Below the pieces are notes generated by a model. That model was not told the DNA's origin, ran no database searches, and saw only the letters and a list, made by a program, of their open reading frames with translations. A stretch of DNA of 46,981 nucleotides from NCBI GenBank assembly GCA_027007005.1, contig JALTFO010000235.1:1-46981 (forward strand). The letters are read 5' to 3'. Source of the stretch: Candidatus Bipolaricaulota bacterium. Its GTDB lineage: Bacteria; Bipolaricaulota; Bipolaricaulia; UBA7950; UBA9294. The position numbers and the translations under genes are program-made. Below, in pieces: positions 8,066-15,471 of the stretch; the first letter of the stretch is position 1; each line of letters starts with the position of its first letter.

Positions 8066-8844
8066 GACAGGTGTCTCCCGATCATCCTTTCCAGCTCTCC
8101 GCTACCTGAAATCCTCTCCAAGTACTCGTCTAGTTGATCAAGGAGCTCAGGTTGATCCGGCGAGATAAGGAACCCGTAGGAGAAATCGCCTTCGATGCGC
8201 TCGACATCATAACCGGAGAGATTGATACGCGAGACAGCAAGGAACCGCGCGAGATCGAGCGTGACAGAGATCGGCCTATGCTCACGAATCGCCTCCAGTA
8301 CGTCTTCGAAGTATTCCTCGTGCACGCCACGCTTTGGGCCACGCATCTCCCCGCTTGAAACACGATACAAAGCAGAAGGAAGATATTCTGCTGTGATCAG
8401 CGCTTCCTTGTTCTGCACTTCCCGGATAATCCCGCCCGCACCGATGTCAGCTTCTCCGCGCATAAGAGAAGGCCTTACATCGTCGCGAGGAACGATGCGC
8501 ACGACAAGATCGAGGCCAAGTTCTCGGGAAAAGCCCGATAAGATCTCCTGTTCCAACCCGACGATCATGTCGCCTTCACTGGCAAGAAGTCTTGGCACCT
8601 CATCGCAGACGATCACCAGGCGACCTGTCTTTCGGATGGCAAGGACGTAGGTGAACGTAACTAATGCTGCCCCAATCGCTGTTTCCGTAATTGCAACATC
8701 CGGAGCGTGGGCGAAGAGGTACGTGGCAGCAAGGACAAGGCTGAACAGGCCCATTCCGATCACCGCACTCAAGCGCCGCCGCTGAGATAAAGAGAAGATC
8801 GCAAGTGCAGGAAGGAGCAGAAGCAGTACACTTCGGGCAATCAC
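8062..8844 (-). CDS. MbhD-type antiporter subunit fused to a type 3 solute-binding domain
   Basis: A 260-residue protein of unusual build. Residues 1 to about 72 give three hydrophobic helices and the AHAPDVAITETAIGAAL segment of the MbhD/DUF4040 family (part of the MrpA C terminus in classical Mrp). From about residue 75 the protein resembles a type 3 (amino-acid-binding) extracellular solute-binding protein: GRLVIVCDE at the first strand, IVGLEQEILSGFSRELGLD, then SLMRGEADIGAGGI, and a C-terminal YGFLISPDQPELLDQLDEYL helix as in SbpA families. The second lobe is short. The Arg/Lys residues after helix 3 (IRKTGR) and in the helix 1-2 loop (QRRR) would, by the positive-inside rule, put the binding domain in the cytoplasm, unlike usual solute-binding proteins. 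It overlaps both neighbours by four bases, so it is a true operon member. Ligand unknown. Confidence 0.82.
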   Translation of the reverse strand: MIARSVLLLLLPALAIFSLSQRRRLSAVIGMGLFSLVLAATYLFAHAPDVAITETAIGAALVTFTYVLAIRKTGRLVIVCDEVPRLLASEGDMIVGLEQEILSGFSRELGLDLVVRIVPRDDVRPSLMRGEADIGAGGIIREVQNKEALITAEYLPSALYRVSSGEMRGPKRGVHEEYFEDVLEAIREHRPISVTLDLARFLAVSRINLSGYDVERIEGDFSYGFLISPDQPELLDQLDEYLERISGSGELERMIGRHLS

Positions 8845-9131
8845 TCCACATCATCTCCCGATCCGTGCCGCATAACAAATGCGCTCTTTGCTATACTGTG
8901 GGTAATAATTGGATTCGTTAGAAGGAGAAGGAGTAACAGGAGCCCCAGCTTAAGATCATCTGCCGATAAACCGTTTCGAACGATCAGTCCGATCAGAATC
9001 AGACCGAGTCCAGCGTTGTCTGACACACCGCTTGCCTGCAAACGAGAGTAGACGTCGCGAAAGCGCAGGATACCAATTGTTCCTATCACGACAAACAGCA
9101 GACCAAGCCCGATCAGGATGTCACTGATCAT
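8841..9131 (-). CDS. mrpG: Mrp/Mbh antiporter subunit G (MbhC-like)
   Basis: A 96-residue MnhG/MrpG family protein with three helices. The family signature is the GIGILRFRDVYSRLQASGVSDNAG region following helix 1: an Arg-rich turn, then a Gly-rich helix start. It is a small structural subunit in the E-F-G membrane arm. Four-base overlaps with mrpF upstream and the fusion gene downstream show tight cotranslation. Confidence 0.93.
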   Translation of the reverse strand: MISDILIGLGLLFVVIGTIGILRFRDVYSRLQASGVSDNAGLGLILIGLIVRNGLSADDLKLGLLLLLLLLTNPIITHSIAKSAFVMRHGSGDDVE

Positions 9132-9385
9132 CGATGTCCTCCGCCTCGTTCCATGAACCGCGCCAGGATAACCACACCGAGGAAGCTCAACGCTGCATAC
9201 ACAATCGTTGCATCCAGATAGGCGTGACGGCCACTAATCACAGAGACAATGGCCAGAAGCACAAAGATGCGGTTGCTCGCCGCGTTGTAACCCAATAATC
9301 TATCCCAAGCATGCGGGCCACGAATCACGCGGTACAGGACAGCAAGAAGTGACAACAGCAGCACACACTCGGAGATCAGCATCAT
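9128..9385 (-). CDS. mrpF: Mrp/Mbh antiporter subunit F (MbhB-like)
   Basis: An 85-residue MrpF family protein with three helices and the conserved RVIRGPHAWDRLLGYN loop, where the family has GPt..DRv.a.N. Length and position between E and G match the family exactly. It overlaps both neighbouring genes by four bases. Confidence 0.92.
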   Translation of the reverse strand: MMLISECVLLLSLLAVLYRVIRGPHAWDRLLGYNAASNRIFVLLAIVSVISGRHAYLDATIVYAALSFLGVVILARFMERGGGHR

Positions 9386-9864
9386 TTCCTCCCGGCAAAA
9401 ATGGGCAAGAGTCTACGCTCGATCGATTCCTTGATCGTCTGCCAATTACCCCGATGCCCTCGCGCGCGCAGCCAGTGCACGTACAGGATGTCTCCCTCCA
9501 GCAACAGCGAGATCGTCGATGGAGTAAAGGTAATCGAGTTAAGGAGGAGAAACTGTCCTATCGGGTCCTTGAGGCGAACAGGGAGCGCAACGATACGGCT
9601 GTCTTCTCTCTTGCTAAGTATGAGGCCACTCGTATACAGAGTCGAGACGATGAATCGCCACAAGAGGACAGCCACGAACGTTAAGAGAAGGTGAATACGC
9701 CCGACCAGCCTGCCCAGCGATGGAATGTGGATTGAAGGAAATAGATGCTGCTGAAGGAGTGTAATCCCAATTGCAACAGCGACCCCAATCAAGAGAATAA
9801 CAGCGTCTGTACTCTGCACAAGCGCGATCCACACAAGGACCAACAGCAAGAATAGCGTACTCAT
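9382..9864 (-). CDS. mrpE: Mrp/Mbh antiporter subunit E (MbhA-like)
   Basis: A 160-residue MrpE family subunit. Two or three N-terminal helices are followed by a soluble part with LLLNSITFTPSTISLLLEGD, the family hallmark N-(S/A)-I-T-(L/F)-TPGT-type segment. It is the first gene of the operon. The ATG at 9864 has GGGAGGGG eight bases upstream and a promoter candidate close by. MrpE is required for activity in classical Mrp complexes. Confidence 0.92.
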   Translation of the reverse strand: MSTLFLLLVLVWIALVQSTDAVILLIGVAVAIGITLLQQHLFPSIHIPSLGRLVGRIHLLLTFVAVLLWRFIVSTLYTSGLILSKREDSRIVALPVRLKDPIGQFLLLNSITFTPSTISLLLEGDILYVHWLRARGHRGNWQTIKESIERRLLPIFAGRK

Positions 9865-9891
9865 CTCATCCCCTCCCGGTTACTAATGCTA

Positions 9892-9920
9892 ATAATGGCA
9901 GTCACGAACCGATATGGCAA
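9892..9920 (-). promoter_or_regulatory. Putative sigma70 promoter of the antiporter operon
   Basis: On the minus strand: TTGCCA (9920-9915, 5/6), a 17-base spacer and CATTAT (9897-9892, 4/6). Predicted transcription starts about 20 bases before the mrpE start codon, leaving room for its Shine-Dalgarno sequence. Confidence 0.5.
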
Positions 9921-9944
9921 GAAACGCAGTAGCTGCACGCGTGA

Positions 9945-10136
9945 GTGGCGCCAACGAACGACTCCGTCAATTTACGCACTGTCCCCGTTGGGCAGACGGT
10001 AAATACAAGCTATACATTCAAGATTCTAGAGGTAAGCGAGACTTTGGTGAGCGTGACGATTCAGCCGCCCGGTTCGCCGTTTGGATTGCAAGACGCATTC
10101 GCTGGTTCGTTCACTCTTGCGCCGGGAGACAGGTAA
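9945..10136 (+). pseudogene. Fragment of an ASH/HYDIN-type Ig-like domain
   Basis: An open stretch of about 63 codons resembling the core of bacterial ASH-type domains: VPVGQTVNTSYTF, then SVTIQPPGSPFGL and GSFTLAPGD. Such domains occur as repeats in secreted or surface proteins. Here there is a stop (TGA) immediately upstream in frame, no signal peptide, no ribosome site and a stop right after APGDR. A one-base shift at the end continues with NELPHREITIM, as the domain would. I read it as the decayed remnant of a larger gene. The call depends on pattern similarity and needs a profile search. Confidence 0.45.
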
Positions 10137-10189
10137 TGAGCTACCCCATCGCGAGATCACTATCATGGCGAAGAAATAAACTTGCGAGG

Positions 10190-10224
10190 AAAAAGCGATC
10201 CACCGCACAAAGCGGTGGATCGCT
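10190..10224 (-). terminator. Intrinsic terminator of the LTxxQ gene
   Basis: A perfect 13-bp stem, AGCGATCCACCGC (10194-10206) with GCGGTGGATCGCT (10212-10224), loop ACAAA. On the minus strand it is followed by TTTTTCC. It lies 21 bases beyond the stop codon of the minus-strand gene at 10246. Confidence 0.9.
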
Positions 10225-10245
10225 CACGTGTTCTACTCTTTCAGC

Positions 10246-11052
10246 CTACTGCTGTACGTATTGAAGCTTCACTTCGAGGATATTGACAATCTTCTGCAGC
10301 GTGTCAAGAAGCTTGCCGCTTCCAAACCTATCGAATACGGGCTTTCCACCCTGCGATGATTGAAAGCGAGAAAACGGTCCCCTTCCTTCCATCTGACCAG
10401 GCTTCGCACTCTGCCCGCCTAAGCGCTGTGCAAAACGCTCCGCAAGTTCGGGGTGATTAGCCCTCATCTGCTGCATCCATGCGGGCATGCTCGCCTGGTT
10501 TGCAGCTTCATCGCCCTGCTGGCCCTGAGGTTGACGCCCCATCCAGTTCTGGTTCGGTGCCGCTCCCTGCTCTCCTGGCCTCATCGCCGGTGATCGCGGT
10601 CCCATGCCGACGGGAAGCTTTCCCTCAAGCCCGAAGTTTGCTCCCTTCATGAACGCATCGCGCAGTATCTCTCCCTGCTCGATCGTCAGGATGCCCTTGA
10701 GCTGATCGAGTGCCTGCCTCACGTTATCTTGGAATGCTTTCGTCTGATCCGTCATCTGCAACTTGAAGTTCGCGAGCGCTGTCTCCAAGTCAGTGGAGCT
10801 TCCGGTGAATTGGACCATCTGCTTGGTGAACGCGTCCTTCTTTTCCTTTAGTCCGTTCGCCTCGGAGAGGATACCGGCAAGGATGTCGTGTACCTGCTGC
10901 ATCTGCGTTGGAGTGAGCTCCAGCTTGTTGATCGTGATCGCGAGTCCTAATTCATCGGCGTTTGCTACTCCGGTCGTTTGAGCGATTGCCGGGATAACCG
11001 CGAATAAACCTACAGCAATCGCAACTGCCAGTGTCAGTCTTGCTCTTTTCAT
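10246..11052 (-). CDS. Periplasmic LTxxQ-motif protein (Spy/CpxP-like)
   Basis: A 268-residue exported protein. The signal peptide is residues 1-24 (KRAR, hydrophobic core, AIAQ cleavage). Two LTxxQ motifs, LTPTQ at 46-50 and LTIEQ at 122-126, frame a helical segment, as in Spy/CpxP stress chaperones and metal-sensing CnrX-like proteins. Residues 145-240 are low-complexity, rich in Pro, Gly, Gln and Met, and the last 25 form a predicted helix. The start ATG has AAGGAGG eight bases upstream. It has its own terminator, so it is probably monocistronic. A role in periplasmic protein folding or stress is inferred from the motif only, and the long Pro/Gly/Gln linker is not typical of Spy. Confidence 0.7.
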   Translation of the reverse strand: MKRARLTLAVAIAVGLFAVIPAIAQTTGVANADELGLAITINKLELTPTQMQQVHDILAGILSEANGLKEKKDAFTKQMVQFTGSSTDLETALANFKLQMTDQTKAFQDNVRQALDQLKGILTIEQGEILRDAFMKGANFGLEGKLPVGMGPRSPAMRPGEQGAAPNQNWMGRQPQGQQGDEAANQASMPAWMQQMRANHPELAERFAQRLGGQSAKPGQMEGRGPFSRFQSSQGGKPVFDRFGSGKLLDTLQKIVNILEVKLQYVQQ

Positions 11053-11138
11053 GATGAACCTCCTTATCGATTTGGGTAGATGCTACCGTCCATCAATGAA
11101 GGAGTGGCTGCAAAGTTGTGGCGTTTCTGTGAAGGAGA

Positions 11139-12140
11139 TTAGCTATCGCTGTGATGCGTGTTCTGTTGCAAGTTGCGTTCATGCGCCTTTCGTTGCTCGT
11201 CCTGTTCGTAAGCCTCAATGATCCGCGCCACAAGAGGATGGCGGACAACATCGGCCTTTTTGAGGTTGACAAAGGAGATCCCCGGTACTCCATTGAGAAT
11301 CGCGTGCACGCTCGCCAATCCCGACACCCCATCCTCAAGGTCGACTTGGGTAACGTCTCCCGTGATTACTGCCTTGGAGTTGAACCCCAAGCGAGTGAGG
11401 AACATTTTCATCTGAATCGATGTCGTGTTCTGTGCCTCATCGAGAATGACAAAGCTGTTGTTTAAGGTCCGCCCACGCATAAACGCAAGCGGGGCCATCT
11501 CGATCCGCCCGTATTCTGTGAGCTTTTCAAATTCCGTCGCCGGGATCATATCAAAGATCGCGTCGTACAGTGGCCGCAGATAGGGGCTTACCTTGGCCTG
11601 AATGTCACCCGGGAGGAAACCCAGCTCCTCACCCGCCTCAACAGCCGGACGCGTGAGGATGATCCGCTTCACCTTCTCTTTTTTCAGGTAGTCGATCGCC
11701 ATGGCGACAGCCAGGTACGTCTTCCCCGTGCCAGCCGGGCCGATGGAGAAGACGATGTCGTTATCGCGCATTGCCTGCACGTAGCGATGTTGACCAACGG
11801 TCTTTGCTCGGATCTCCTCTCCCCAGTGCGTCACCCGCACCACATCTGACAACGCTCCCTCGACTGAGTTTCCGCTCTTTATCTGCGAGATGAGGTAGCG
11901 AACGTCAGTCACACTGGGCATGTGGTTTGACTCAACGACATCTAGCAGCTTCTCGAACAGGGAGCGCACCTTCTCTACCTCGCCCGGATCCCCTTCGATG
12001 TGCACCGTCTCTCCCCGCGCGACAATCTGCGCCGAGAATGCCTTCTCGATCTCCTTTAGGTTACGATTGTACTCACCGAGGATAGCGGTCGATTCTGTGT
12101 TGTCTCGCAGTCTAATCTCGGCGCTTCCATTCTCGGTCAT
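11139..12140 (-). CDS. phoH: PhoH-like ATPase
   Basis: A 333-residue PhoH/YbeZ family P-loop NTPase. An N-terminal KH-like region (about 20-70) is followed by Walker A GPAGTGKT (134-141), the TRPAVEAGEELGFLPGD stretch and Walker B FVILDEAQN (230-238). Family members are RNA helicase-like and linked to ribosome maturation with YbeY; ybeY is not adjacent here. It overlaps the mtaB stop by four bases, so the two are cotranscribed and both may serve RNA or ribosome quality. Confidence 0.93.
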   Translation of the reverse strand: MTENGSAEIRLRDNTESTAILGEYNRNLKEIEKAFSAQIVARGETVHIEGDPGEVEKVRSLFEKLLDVVESNHMPSVTDVRYLISQIKSGNSVEGALSDVVRVTHWGEEIRAKTVGQHRYVQAMRDNDIVFSIGPAGTGKTYLAVAMAIDYLKKEKVKRIILTRPAVEAGEELGFLPGDIQAKVSPYLRPLYDAIFDMIPATEFEKLTEYGRIEMAPLAFMRGRTLNNSFVILDEAQNTTSIQMKMFLTRLGFNSKAVITGDVTQVDLEDGVSGLASVHAILNGVPGISFVNLKKADVVRHPLVARIIEAYEQDEQRKAHERNLQQNTHHSDS

Positions 12141-13447
12141 TGTTCATCCCCCATCAGTATTCCACCCCTTGCGTTCTCGACACGCACGGCAATCTCTTCG
12201 CCAGGATCGTGCGATACGGCTGTGCGCACGTGCGTATCGATATATCCGCATGTGTACCCGCGCCATTTGCCATCCTCTATTTCCTCTTCCAGAAGAACAC
12301 TAACGGCCTTCCCGACATAACTTGAGAGGAGATCCTGTTGTGTCGCACGATAGATCCGTTCTGCCTCTTCCGCGCGTGCACGTTTCACCACTTCTGGCAC
12401 TTGATCGTGCATGCGCGCCGCAACCGTCCCTGCGCGCGGAGAGTACCGGAACAAATGTAGGTTTGCAAACCCCACTTCTTCGATCATCGCCATTGTATTA
12501 GCAAATGCTGCGTCCGTCTCTCCGGGGAAGCCCAATATGATATCCGCCCCGAACGTTGCCTGCGGGATCATGCGCCTGATTAGATCGACACGGGACAGGA
12601 AGAACTCGCGCGTGTAACCGCGGGCCATCGCTTTTAACACGTCGTTGTCTCCGCTTTGAAGTGGGATGTGAAAGTGCGGGCAGGCACGATCGCTTCCCGC
12701 GAAGACCGCCACGAGTTGTTCGTCTATCCCGTACGGGTTGATCGAGGCCAAGCGAAGGCGACGCAATCCGTCAATCCGCAAAAGGTCTTCGCTCAATGAA
12801 GCCAGGTTTCCATCAGGCGGCGAAAACTGCGCCAGGTTGATCCCGGTGAGGACGATCTCGGGGTAACCGTTCTCCATGAGAGCGTGCGCCTCATTGACAA
12901 TGGCCTCAACGGACTTGCTGCGCGATGGCCCGCGCACCTGGGTCGTGCGGCAGAAGGTGCAAGCACGATCGCAGCCATCTTGTACCTTGAGAAAGGCGCG
13001 AATTCGCCCAGGCTGTGCTGATATTCGCTCTTCTTCCATCGGCATCACCCTTGTGGCGGGCAAGAGGCCCATCTCGCCAGACAGAGCACGATCGATAACC
13101 TCATTGATCCGCGTCTTCCAAGCATTTCCAGCAATAAGATCAACCTGATCGAGGCCCGACAGTCCGCTTGCCACGGCATCTCCAACGCAGCCGATGACGA
13201 TGATCTTCGAGCTAGCGTTCTCCCGGCGCAATCGGTGAATCGTCTGGCGCGCTTTCCGCTCGGCGAGTGATGTAACGGTACACGCGTTGACCACGTAGAC
13301 ATCTGCATCATGGGAAACAATCTCGCATCGCGGCGCGAGGAATTCGCGCATCATCTGTGTTTCGTACTGATTCACGCGACAGCCAAACGTGATCAGCGAA
13401 ACTCGGAGGCCCACTTGGTCGCTATTCATAGGTAGATAAGGATACAC
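12137..13447 (-). CDS. mtaB: tRNA t6A37 methylthiotransferase MtaB-like
   Basis: A MiaB-family radical SAM enzyme of about 436 residues that would add a methylthio group to t6A37 of ANN-decoding tRNAs. The UPF0004 domain comes first with FGCRVNQYE and two further Cys (VVNACTVT, VIGCVGD) for the auxiliary cluster. The SAM cluster motif is DGCDRACTFC (CxxxCxxC). A TRAM domain forms the C terminus. The FGCRVNQ form marks the MtaB branch. I place the start at the GTG at 13447 because AAAGGAGG lies three bases before it. The spacing is short, and the ATG at 13429 (18 bases downstream, no ribosome site) is the alternative. Confidence 0.88.
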   Translation of the reverse strand: MYPYLPMNSDQVGLRVSLITFGCRVNQYETQMMREFLAPRCEIVSHDADVYVVNACTVTSLAERKARQTIHRLRRENASSKIIVIGCVGDAVASGLSGLDQVDLIAGNAWKTRINEVIDRALSGEMGLLPATRVMPMEEERISAQPGRIRAFLKVQDGCDRACTFCRTTQVRGPSRSKSVEAIVNEAHALMENGYPEIVLTGINLAQFSPPDGNLASLSEDLLRIDGLRRLRLASINPYGIDEQLVAVFAGSDRACPHFHIPLQSGDNDVLKAMARGYTREFFLSRVDLIRRMIPQATFGADIILGFPGETDAAFANTMAMIEEVGFANLHLFRYSPRAGTVAARMHDQVPEVVKRARAEEAERIYRATQQDLLSSYVGKAVSVLLEEEIEDGKWRGYTCGYIDTHVRTAVSHDPGEEIAVRVENARGGILMGDEQ

Positions 13448-13664
13448 CGTCCTCCTTTCACTCAACAAGTACAAACCACAGCCGCACAATGATGTCACTC
13501 AGCTTACCAATTACTCAGGATATTACTCTCATTTCGATCTCGTGCATGTTTGGGCATGGCTGCGTTAGCCAAAGCACTTGTGTGAATTCCTAGGCCCGTG
13601 GATTACCGTTGGTTGCATTCTTTATAGCTCAATAAGCATACATGGTAATAATCCGTCTTGCCTA

Positions 13665-13693
13665 TTGACTTCGCCGCCCATTCTCGCTATGGT
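13665..13693 (+). promoter_or_regulatory. sigma70-type promoter of the dpp operon with a long leader
   Basis: TTGACT (13665-13670, 5/6), a 17-base spacer and TATGGT (13688-13693, 4/6). Transcription would begin near 13700, giving a leader of about 105 bases before dppA. The leader holds an extra Shine-Dalgarno-like AAAGGAGGTGG near 13731 with no well-placed start codon after it, and a small TTGCTT/AAGCAA hairpin. The rest of the 13448-13664 gap shows nothing I can name. Confidence 0.6.
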
Positions 13694-13807
13694 AGAAAGT
13701 AATTGTGGTACCAATAATAAAGAGTAAAGGAGGTGGTATTTACTTAACATTGCGTGTAGTGTTGTTTGTTGCTTGCTTTTGACAAGCAAATCCCAAGGAG
13801 GTGGGAT

Positions 13808-15391
13808 ATGTATCGCAAATTGATAATCAGCGGGTTACTGGTCTGCCTAATGGTGGGCGCCTTTGCTGTTGGAACATGGGCTGCATCAGCCGATAAGACA
13901 CTGCGCATCGCATTTGATGCTGCTGATCTTAAGACCCTTGATCCAGACTACGCTGCAGCGACGATGGATCGTGCCGTGGTAGACATGGTCTTCAACGGTC
14001 TTGTCCGCTATAAGCCAGGGGATATCAGCCAGTTTGAGCCTGATCTGGCGACAAGCTACGAGATCTCTGCCGACGGGCTAACGTGGACCTTCCATCTACG
14101 CAAAGGAGTGATGTTCCACCCGTGGAACGGCAATCCTGGCTATGAAATGACTGCAGATGACGTTGTCTATTCGCTCAATCGAGCGGCAAATGCAGATACA
14201 TCGGCTTATGCCGGAGGGTACACTGGTTTCACCTTCACCGCGGTCGATAAGTACACAGTGAAGATCACGACAGAGAACGCCCTTTCGCCGGCGCTGTTCC
14301 TCCCCAAGGTGGCCAACTACGCAGGGGGATTCATCGTCAGTAAGAAGGCAGCAGAAGACTTAGGTAACGGGTTTAAGACGCATCCAGTAGGCACTGGTCC
14401 GTTCATGTTCAAGTCTTATGCTCCTATGCAGAAAGTCGTTCTTGTCGCCAACAGCAAGTACTTCCGCGGCGCTCCCCTGTTGGACCAGGTCGAAGTTTGG
14501 TACATGCCCGACGTAAACAGCCGCAAGGCAGGCTTGGAGACGGGAGAACTCGATGTGATCGAAGGGGTTAGGGAGCAGATGTGGGTCAACGCGATGAAGT
14601 CCGAACCGGACACCGTTGTTGATGTCTTCGGTCCAGGAGAGACAGTGACCGTTCATCTGAACGTCACCTACGGACCCCTAAAGGACATTCGCGTTCGTCG
14701 GGCGATCGCTTATGCTCTCAATCGCAGTGAGCTTCTCGCGTTCATCGGTGCTGACGTAGCGACTCCACTATACTCTGCAGTTCCGTCTACCCTTGCCGGT
14801 GGACTGACAAAAGAAGAAGTGGCAAGCGCTGGCCTCCTCTACCAGGTCAATTTGGATAAGGCAAAGAAGCTCCTCGCGGAAGCAGGCTATCCCAATGGTT
14901 TCTCGCTCAAGGAAGTAATCTCCGAACGAGCAAGCTACAAGCAGCCGTTTGTCAACATTCAATCCCAACTGAAAAAAGTGGGAATCGACCTCGATCTGCA
15001 GGTAGTCGATCACTCGACCTACCATGCGATGATCCGCAAGGACGTTAACCCGATCACCCTGTACATCTGCTGGCGCCCGAACGCTGATGTGTTCCTTACA
15101 AGGTTCTACGATTCGGCGTCGATTGTCGTCACTGGGAGTAAGCCAGACACGAACTTCTCGCACTACACAGGAATCGATTGGCTGATCCATGCAGCACGTG
15201 TGGAACTCAATCCCACTGTTCAGGCAATGATGTGGAAGACGGCACAACTGAAGCTTCTGGATGATGTTGCCTCTTATCCCCTGTACATACTTCAGTTTGC
15301 GTTTGCGCGCAACAAGTCGGTAAACTACGGTTACGACCTTAAGTCTAGCCTCGCTCTTTACCCACAAATAAACGAGAAAACACACAAATAG
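13808..15391 (+). CDS. dppA: Peptide ABC transporter substrate-binding protein (family 5)
   Basis: A 527-residue exported solute-binding protein of the DppA/OppA type. The signal peptide is residues 1-25 (MYRKL, hydrophobic core, TWAAS). Family marks include TLDPDYAA near the mature N terminus, YEISADGLTWTFHLRKGVMFH, the GTGPFMFKSY segment and the RRAIAYALNR helix. There is no lipobox Cys, so in this diderm it should be a free periplasmic protein. The start is the ATG at 13808, with AAGGAGGTG seven bases upstream; an upstream in-frame ATG at 13766 is less likely. Permease genes follow after a terminator. Confidence 0.93.
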   Translation: MYRKLIISGLLVCLMVGAFAVGTWAASADKTLRIAFDAADLKTLDPDYAAATMDRAVVDMVFNGLVRYKPGDISQFEPDLATSYEISADGLTWTFHLRKGVMFHPWNGNPGYEMTADDVVYSLNRAANADTSAYAGGYTGFTFTAVDKYTVKITTENALSPALFLPKVANYAGGFIVSKKAAEDLGNGFKTHPVGTGPFMFKSYAPMQKVVLVANSKYFRGAPLLDQVEVWYMPDVNSRKAGLETGELDVIEGVREQMWVNAMKSEPDTVVDVFGPGETVTVHLNVTYGPLKDIRVRRAIAYALNRSELLAFIGADVATPLYSAVPSTLAGGLTKEEVASAGLLYQVNLDKAKKLLAEAGYPNGFSLKEVISERASYKQPFVNIQSQLKKVGIDLDLQVVDHSTYHAMIRKDVNPITLYICWRPNADVFLTRFYDSASIVVTGSKPDTNFSHYTGIDWLIHAARVELNPTVQAMMWKTAQLKLLDDVASYPLYILQFAFARNKSVNYGYDLKSSLALYPQINEKTHK

Positions 15392-15399
15392 TATCTAAT

Positions 15400-15443
15400 G
15401 GATGCGGGCCACGCTAAGGCTAACGCGGCCCGCATCCCCTTTT
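15400..15443 (+). terminator. Intergenic hairpin between dppA and dppB (attenuating terminator)
   Basis: GGATGCGGGCC (15400-15410) pairs perfectly with GGCCCGCATCC (15427-15437), an 11-bp GC-rich stem, followed by CCTTTTCTT. Placed after the binding-protein gene and before the permeases, it would yield more DppA than DppBC, as expected for periplasmic-binding-protein transporters; it may also protect the dppA mRNA 3' end. Confidence 0.8.
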
Positions 15444-15471
15444 CTTGAAGAGAGGGAGATAACTCTAACCA

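Noticed and set aside
12793-13320. Other-frame readings within mtaB
   Set aside because: All are shadows of a gene with clear radical SAM motifs.
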